Shown here: positions 43,791 to 47,559 of the stretch, piece by piece
How positions within the stretch are numbered: position 1 is the stretch's first letter
How the letters are laid out: each line of letters opens with the position of its first letter
Origin: Bacteroidota bacterium
GTDB lineage: Bacteria; Bacteroidota; Bacteroidia; B-17B0; Aurantibacillaceae
Assembly: GCA_005787585.1 (NCBI GenBank)
Contig: SYAL01000019.1
Span: 1-47,559 of the forward strand
DNA: 47,559 bases
Reading direction: 5' to 3'
Translations under genes and position numbers: made by a program
The notes under the pieces: generated by a model
Seen by the model: only the letters and a program-made list of their open reading frames with translations
Told to the model about the DNA's origin: nothing
The model's database searches: none

Positions 43791-44552
43791 TTAATTAAAA
43801 ATAAAATCAGCATTTTTGCCAGTCAATTCTCCAATTTCAGCCATCGATATATTTTTAATTTCGGATAGCTTTTTAGCAATTTCAAATAGAAAAGATGGTT
43901 CATTTCGCTTTCCTCTGAAAGGATTCGGAGCTAAATAAGGCGCATCTGTTTCTAAAACAAAATGCTTTAAATCAATTTTTTCTACAACTTTATCCAAACC
44001 CGAATTTTTAAACGTCAAAACACCACCAATACCTAATTTAAAATCTCCTAAATCAATTATTTTTTTTGCTTGTTCATAATTACCTGAAAAACAATGAAAA
44101 ATAGCTTTAGGTAATTTTGGGAATGATGTTAGAACAGAAAAAATTTCATCAAAAGCATTTCTACAATGAATTACAATTGGATAATTAAAGTTTATTGCCC
44201 ACTCTATTTGTTTTTGAAAAGCGTACTTTTGTTCCTCAATAAATGTTTTATCCCAATACAAATCCATCCCAATTTCTCCAATAGCTACAAATTTTCTCTT
44301 TTTTAACCAATCGCTTATTATTATTAGGTCATTTATTACATTATTATTTACGTGACAAGGATGCAAACCCATCATTGCAAAACAGTTTTTAGGAAAGCGA
44401 GCTTCTAAACTTAACATTGGAGCAATAGAACTAGAATCAATATTTGGAAGATAAAATTTAATTATGCCGTTATGAATCGCTTTTTTAATTAAAACATTTC
44501 TATCTGAATTAAATTCTTCAGCATATAGATGTGTATGAGTATCAATAAACAT
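43791..44552 (-). CDS. TatD-family metal-dependent hydrolase
   Basis: A 253-residue TIM-barrel DNase/exonuclease-like protein with a dinuclear metal site. All expected ligands are visible: His6 and His8 in FIDTHTHLY, Glu in AIGEIGMDLYWDKT, His in IVIHCRNAFDE, His in FHCFSGNYEQA, and Asp in LETDAPYLAPNPFRG. The family is linked to 3'-5' DNA repair and, for some members, D-aminoacyl-tRNA deacylation. No operon partner is obvious; it lies between the rplM promoter and the helicase gene on the same strand. Confidence 0.92.
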   Translation of the reverse strand: MFIDTHTHLYAEEFNSDRNVLIKKAIHNGIIKFYLPNIDSSSIAPMLSLEARFPKNCFAMMGLHPCHVNNNVINDLIIISDWLKKRKFVAIGEIGMDLYWDKTFIEEQKYAFQKQIEWAINFNYPIVIHCRNAFDEIFSVLTSFPKLPKAIFHCFSGNYEQAKKIIDLGDFKLGIGGVLTFKNSGLDKVVEKIDLKHFVLETDAPYLAPNPFRGKRNEPSFLFEIAKKLSEIKNISMAEIGELTGKNADFIFN

Positions 44553-44635
44553 ATTTAAATGTGTGTGATGTATTTGTTAAACATATAAATTATTGAACTA
44601 ATATTAATTTAGGTTCCTAAAAAATAATTAATTTA

Positions 44636-45868
44636 CTATTTATATTTAGACTTAGATTTACTTTTATTATGTGATGATTTTTTATTTGATTTAAAATTCG
44701 AAAATTGTTTTTTATTTACTGATGGATTATATTCTGGTCCGGGCCCTAATTCTTTTGGAATTGGCATTCTTACTACCTCAAATCCCATCAAATCTTCTAT
44801 TTTAGAGAGTTTTATTTGATCTCTTTCATTTACAAGGGTAATAGCTACTCCAGCTTTTTCTGCTCTTGCAGTTCTTCCAATTCTATGAATATAATCTTCA
44901 GGGTCGGGCGGAGCATAATAATTTATTACCAAACTAATACCATCGACATCTATTCCTCTCGACAAAATATCTGTACCAATTAAAACTCTTATTTTTTTTG
45001 CTTTAAAATCGCGCATAATTTCTTCGCGTTCAACTTGCTCTAAATCTGAATGAAATGCTTTAACTGAACCATCAACTTGTCGTAAAGTCCTTTCAAGTAA
45101 TTTTACATTATCTTTAGTTGATGAAAAAATAATAACTGATTTGAAATCTTTATTTTTTAAAATAATCTTGACTAAAGATTCTTTTTGAGAATCATATACT
45201 ATATAAACTTGTTGAACGATTCCTGCTGCTGGTTTACTTATAGCAATATTTATTTGCTCAGGGTCTTTTGCAATTTGATTGGCTAACATCCTAATTTTAG
45301 AAGGCATAGTAGCTGAAAACAAAATAGTTTGTCGGTTTTTAGGTAAATAGTTAATGATAGATTTAATATCGTCAAAAAAACCCATATCTAACATTCTATC
45401 TGCTTCATCTAAAACCAAATGTTGTAAATATTCGAAATTTATATCTCCATTTTGTAATAAAGCTATGAGTCTTCCGGGAGTTGCACAAACAATATCAACC
45501 CCTTCGCGCAAGGCGTGTTTTTGTTTTTCCCAAGTCATTCCATCATTTCCTCCATAAATAGCAATTGATCCAACAGAACAAAAATATCCCATACCATCAA
45601 TTTGTTGATCTATTTGAAGAATTAACTCTCTGGTTGGTGCAATAATCAGAGTGTTTAAATGACGGGTAGGTGCTTTCAAAATATGATGAATAATTGGCAG
45701 GAGATAAGCTGCCGTTTTTCCGGTTCCTGTTTGGGCACAAGCTATCAAATCTTTATTTTTTAAAATAACAGGAATTGCTTGCTCCTGAATTAGAGTTGGC
45801 TTTTTATATCCCATACTATAAAGTCCCTCCAATAAAGAATCGTCAAAATTAAAATCGTCAAATGTCAA
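44636..45868 (-). CDS. DEAD-box RNA helicase (RhlE-like)
   Basis: An ATP-dependent RNA helicase of 410 residues. It has the Q motif GYKKPTLIQEQAIPV, motif I AQTGTGKTAAY, Ia PTRELILQI, II DEADRMLDMG (DEAD box), III SAT, and the second domain with IIFSSTKDN, TDILSRGIDVDG and HRIGRTARAEKAG. A lysine/serine-rich tail (about 390-410) probably binds RNA. The start is TTG at 45868; an in-frame TAA lies five codons upstream and no ATG exists between. It is likely involved in ribosome assembly or cold adaptation; the exact paralogue cannot be assigned. Confidence 0.92.
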   Translation of the reverse strand: MTFDDFNFDDSLLEGLYSMGYKKPTLIQEQAIPVILKNKDLIACAQTGTGKTAAYLLPIIHHILKAPTRHLNTLIIAPTRELILQIDQQIDGMGYFCSVGSIAIYGGNDGMTWEKQKHALREGVDIVCATPGRLIALLQNGDINFEYLQHLVLDEADRMLDMGFFDDIKSIINYLPKNRQTILFSATMPSKIRMLANQIAKDPEQINIAISKPAAGIVQQVYIVYDSQKESLVKIILKNKDFKSVIIFSSTKDNVKLLERTLRQVDGSVKAFHSDLEQVEREEIMRDFKAKKIRVLIGTDILSRGIDVDGISLVINYYAPPDPEDYIHRIGRTARAEKAGVAITLVNERDQIKLSKIEDLMGFEVVRMPIPKELGPGPEYNPSVNKKQFSNFKSNKKSSHNKSKSKSKYK

Positions 45869-45890
45869 TGAATATTTATTTTATAAAAAA

Positions 45891-45898
45891 CAAAATTA
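45891..45898 (-). promoter_or_regulatory. -7 box of the DEAD-box helicase gene
   Basis: TAATTTTG on the minus strand is an exact consensus match located 22 bp before the TTG start; the -33 element is not clear. Confidence 0.4.
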
Positions 45899-45993
45899 CA
45901 ATTAAAATTAAGATTGGTATAATTATAGTAAATTTGATAATTTTTAATTAAATAATTATTATTTATCGGTCAACGATTGCCAATAAAACATAA

Positions 45994-46548
45994 ATGATTC
46001 TTAAAAACTTAAAAAATATAATATCTTTTACAATAATTACATTGTTTTTTTCTCAATTTACTGTGTTAAATAATGATGATTATCCATCACTAACTAAATT
46101 TAAAGATATGCTATTCTTTATTCAAAGAAGTATAAATAAAAATGCAGTTATATATGAATTAAATGAACTGAAAAGCGGAGAACTTAATGAATTAGAACCT
46201 ATTAAAATAAATTGGATTAACTACGAAACTGATAAAAGTATTGAACCGCTTAATTATATCCAACTTGCTTTTGCCTATGGTTTAAATTTAAAAATTTTGA
46301 ATAAAGAAAAAAAATCTTATTATTTTAATTTTGTCTCCTTCAAAAAAAAGATTTTATATCTAATCAAATCTAATATTGATAAAAAATACCATGTTTATTA
46401 TAATTTAAATAATAAGATGTTTATTTTACAAAAAATTCACATTCAAATTGAAGGTGGAACTTTCTGGGTTCCAAAAGTTAAATACTTAGAAATTTTTTTA
46501 AACAATACATCTAATAACGAAAAAATAACCGAAAAAATAATTCCTTAA
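45994..46548 (+). CDS. DUF4833-like exported protein
   Basis: A 184-residue protein with an N-terminal hydrophobic segment (IISFTIITLFFSQFTVL), probably a signal peptide. The mature part reads MLFFIQRSINKNAVIYEL, then IKINWINYETDKSIEPLNYIQLAFAYGL, then YYNLNNKMFILQKIHIQIEGGTFWVPKVKYLEIF, which matches the pattern I associate with DUF4833, a Bacteroidota family of unknown function and mainly beta structure. It starts with a plain ATG in A/T-rich surroundings and is divergent from the helicase gene. The family assignment is from memory and should be tested. Confidence 0.62.
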   Translation: MILKNLKNIISFTIITLFFSQFTVLNNDDYPSLTKFKDMLFFIQRSINKNAVIYELNELKSGELNELEPIKINWINYETDKSIEPLNYIQLAFAYGLNLKILNKEKKSYYFNFVSFKKKILYLIKSNIDKKYHVYYNLNNKMFILQKIHIQIEGGTFWVPKVKYLEIFLNNTSNNEKITEKIIP

Positions 46549-46595
46549 AAAATTATATTTTAATTTGATTTCTTTAACTTTTATAAATTTATTGC

Positions 46596-46603
46596 TATAT
46601 TTA
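46596..46603 (+). promoter_or_regulatory. -7-like box of the glycine-rich gene
   Basis: TATATTTA matches TAnnTTT with A as the last base, 18 bp before the ATG at 46622. No clear -33. Confidence 0.3.
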
Positions 46604-46621
46604 TACTAAGCAATAATAATT

Positions 46622-47559
46622 ATGAAAACAATTAATAAATCACTTCTTTATATTTTTATCCTATTTTCAGTTCTTTATAAAGCCCAAATAATACAAACAT
46701 TTTCTTATACTGGCAGTATTCAAACATTTACTGTGCCCAGTTGCGTATCTATCTTTACTATTCAAGCAAATGGCGCACAAGGTGGAGGATCTTTTAATGG
46801 AGGAGGCGGTTTAGGTGCCAGAATGATTGGAACATTTACTACAACCGCTGGTTCTGTTTATTCATTGGTTGTTGGTCGAATGGGATTATTACAAGTCGGT
46901 GGACAGGTTCAAAATAGTTCGGGTGGTGGTGGTGGTAGTTTTGTTTATTCTTCTGGCCCAACATTATTATTAGCAGCAGGTGGTGGTGGTGGAAAATGCA
47001 ATTATACTAGCTCAACACCTTTACACCCAGGGGCATCAGGAACAGTTTCTACATCAGGTAATCAGGCAAGTTCATCTGGAGCTGCAGGAGGAGTTGGTGG
47101 ATTTGGAGGAAGTGCAGGTTTATGGAGTAATGTTGCTTGTTCAGGAGGAGGTGCTGGATGGTCATCTGCTGGTGGCGGACCTTATGGTGGATCGAGTTTA
47201 CCAAATTGGACTGGGGGTTTAGGATTTTGTGGCGGTGGTGGTGGCGGTTGTGGCGGTTTAGGTGGTTATGGTGGTGGTGGCGGTGGCGGTAATCACTATG
47301 GCGGTGGTGGTGGTGGTGGTGGCTATTCAGGTGGAGGAGGTGGTACTGACCCAACTCATGGTGGTGGAGGGGGCTCTTTTAATGCTGGCACTAATCAATC
47401 TAATACCAGTGGTGCTCAATCAGGAAATGGATCAATTATTATTACTTATAATTTTAATGGAAATGGTGTTGTTTCAGGTGCTACACCTAGTATAATTTGT
47501 AGCGGGTCATCAACTACTCTAAATGCATCGGGCATGTTAACTTATTCATGGAGTACAGG
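46622..47559 (+). CDS. Secreted glycine-rich adhesin-like protein, partial (runs off the window)
   Basis: An open frame of at least 312 residues with no stop before the window end. It starts with a signal peptide (MKTINKSLLYIFILFSVLYKAQ). A beta-rich start follows (IIQTFSYTGSIQTFTVPSCVSIFTIQANGAQGG), the classic opening of glycine-rich beta domains in Bacteroidota surface proteins. Then a long glycine-rich region (about 55-265) has poly-Gly tracts, dense at about 47224-47376, interspersed with Cys, Tyr and Trp. The last part (ATPSIICSGSSTTLNASG, then YSWST) looks like the start of an Ig/PKD-like repeat. A T9SS sorting domain at the missing C-terminus is expected but not seen. Confidence 0.85.
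   Translation, partial: MKTINKSLLYIFILFSVLYKAQIIQTFSYTGSIQTFTVPSCVSIFTIQANGAQGGGSFNGGGGLGARMIGTFTTTAGSVYSLVVGRMGLLQVGGQVQNSSGGGGGSFVYSSGPTLLLAAGGGGGKCNYTSSTPLHPGASGTVSTSGNQASSSGAAGGVGGFGGSAGLWSNVACSGGGAGWSSAGGGPYGGSSLPNWTGGLGFCGGGGGGCGGLGGYGGGGGGGNHYGGGGGGGGYSGGGGGTDPTHGGGGGSFNAGTNQSNTSGAQSGNGSIIITYNFNGNGVVSGATPSIICSGSSTTLNASGMLTYSWST

Noticed and set aside
47049..47354. A long open frame on the minus strand rich in histidine
   Set aside because: It is the reverse complement of the poly-Gly coding region; GGT/GGC codons read as ACC/GCC/CAC in reverse. The plus frame has a signal peptide and continues through.

Overview
This window comes from an AT-rich member of the Bacteroidota, probably a free-living, possibly gliding, flavobacterium- or sphingobacterium-like lineage. 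The evidence is a GldB-type gliding lipoprotein, a C-terminal type IX secretion (T9SS) sorting domain, a GWxTD-family protein, a FecA-like TonB receptor, a fused alpha/beta keto-acid dehydrogenase E1, Bacteroidota-type -7 boxes (TAnnTTTG), and the near absence of Shine-Dalgarno sequences. It looks like ordinary chromosome: no phage, insertion sequence or CRISPR array was seen.

Layout. 0-9 kb: a mitochondrial-type citrate synthase, a tRNA-Ser(TGA) with its terminator, a GWxTD protein coupled to a glycosyltransferase, a sodium:solute symporter, recR and dxs. 9-11.8 kb: a compact accessory-looking block in which a bestrophin-like channel, a beta-carbonic anhydrase and a small lipoprotein form one operon, read divergently from a TetR-type regulator; a perfect 15-bp palindrome lies between them. 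11.9-19 kb: gldB, accB-accC, and the B12-dependent methylmalonyl-CoA mutase pair mutA-mutB with a small membrane protein. 19-24.5 kb: a glycosyltransferase / ECF sigma factor / rsmG operon, a HAD phosphatase, tgt and an LptF/G permease. 24.5-31.6 kb: a T9SS cargo protein, leucyl aminopeptidase, a fluoride channel, a queuosine-precursor transporter, a rhomboid protease, a MazG-like pyrophosphohydrolase, an OmpH/Skp-like protein, an unknown membrane protein and an NlpC/P60 lipoprotein. 31.8-40 kb: the fused E1, formiminotransferase-cyclodeaminase, dnaG and a TonB receptor. 40-45.9 kb: a translation cluster (rplM-rpsI-rpsB, tsf, pyrH), TatD and a DEAD-box helicase. The right edge holds a DUF4833-like protein and the start of a secreted glycine-rich protein that runs off the window.

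How genes work together. The E1 (branched-chain or related keto acids), the methylmalonyl-CoA mutase (propionate branch to succinyl-CoA) and citrate synthase fit a route feeding amino-acid carbon into the TCA cycle; FtcD suggests histidine catabolism. Tgt and the VUT transporter fit queuosine salvage. The bestrophin/carbonic anhydrase pair fits bicarbonate or pH handling.

Most notable observations. (1) accC encodes an intact biotin carboxylase reading frame in which two metal-binding residues, Glu288 and Asn290 in E. coli numbering, read Ala and Thr; the same gene carries a run of ten C. (2) In at least six genes and the tRNA, a -7-like box ends only 4-6 nt before the start codon or the mature RNA end, which suggests leaderless transcription. 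(3) The TetR / bestrophin / carbonic anhydrase / lipoprotein cassette has a candidate operator. (4) Seven genes appear to start with TTG or GTG; in six of them an in-frame stop lies close upstream.
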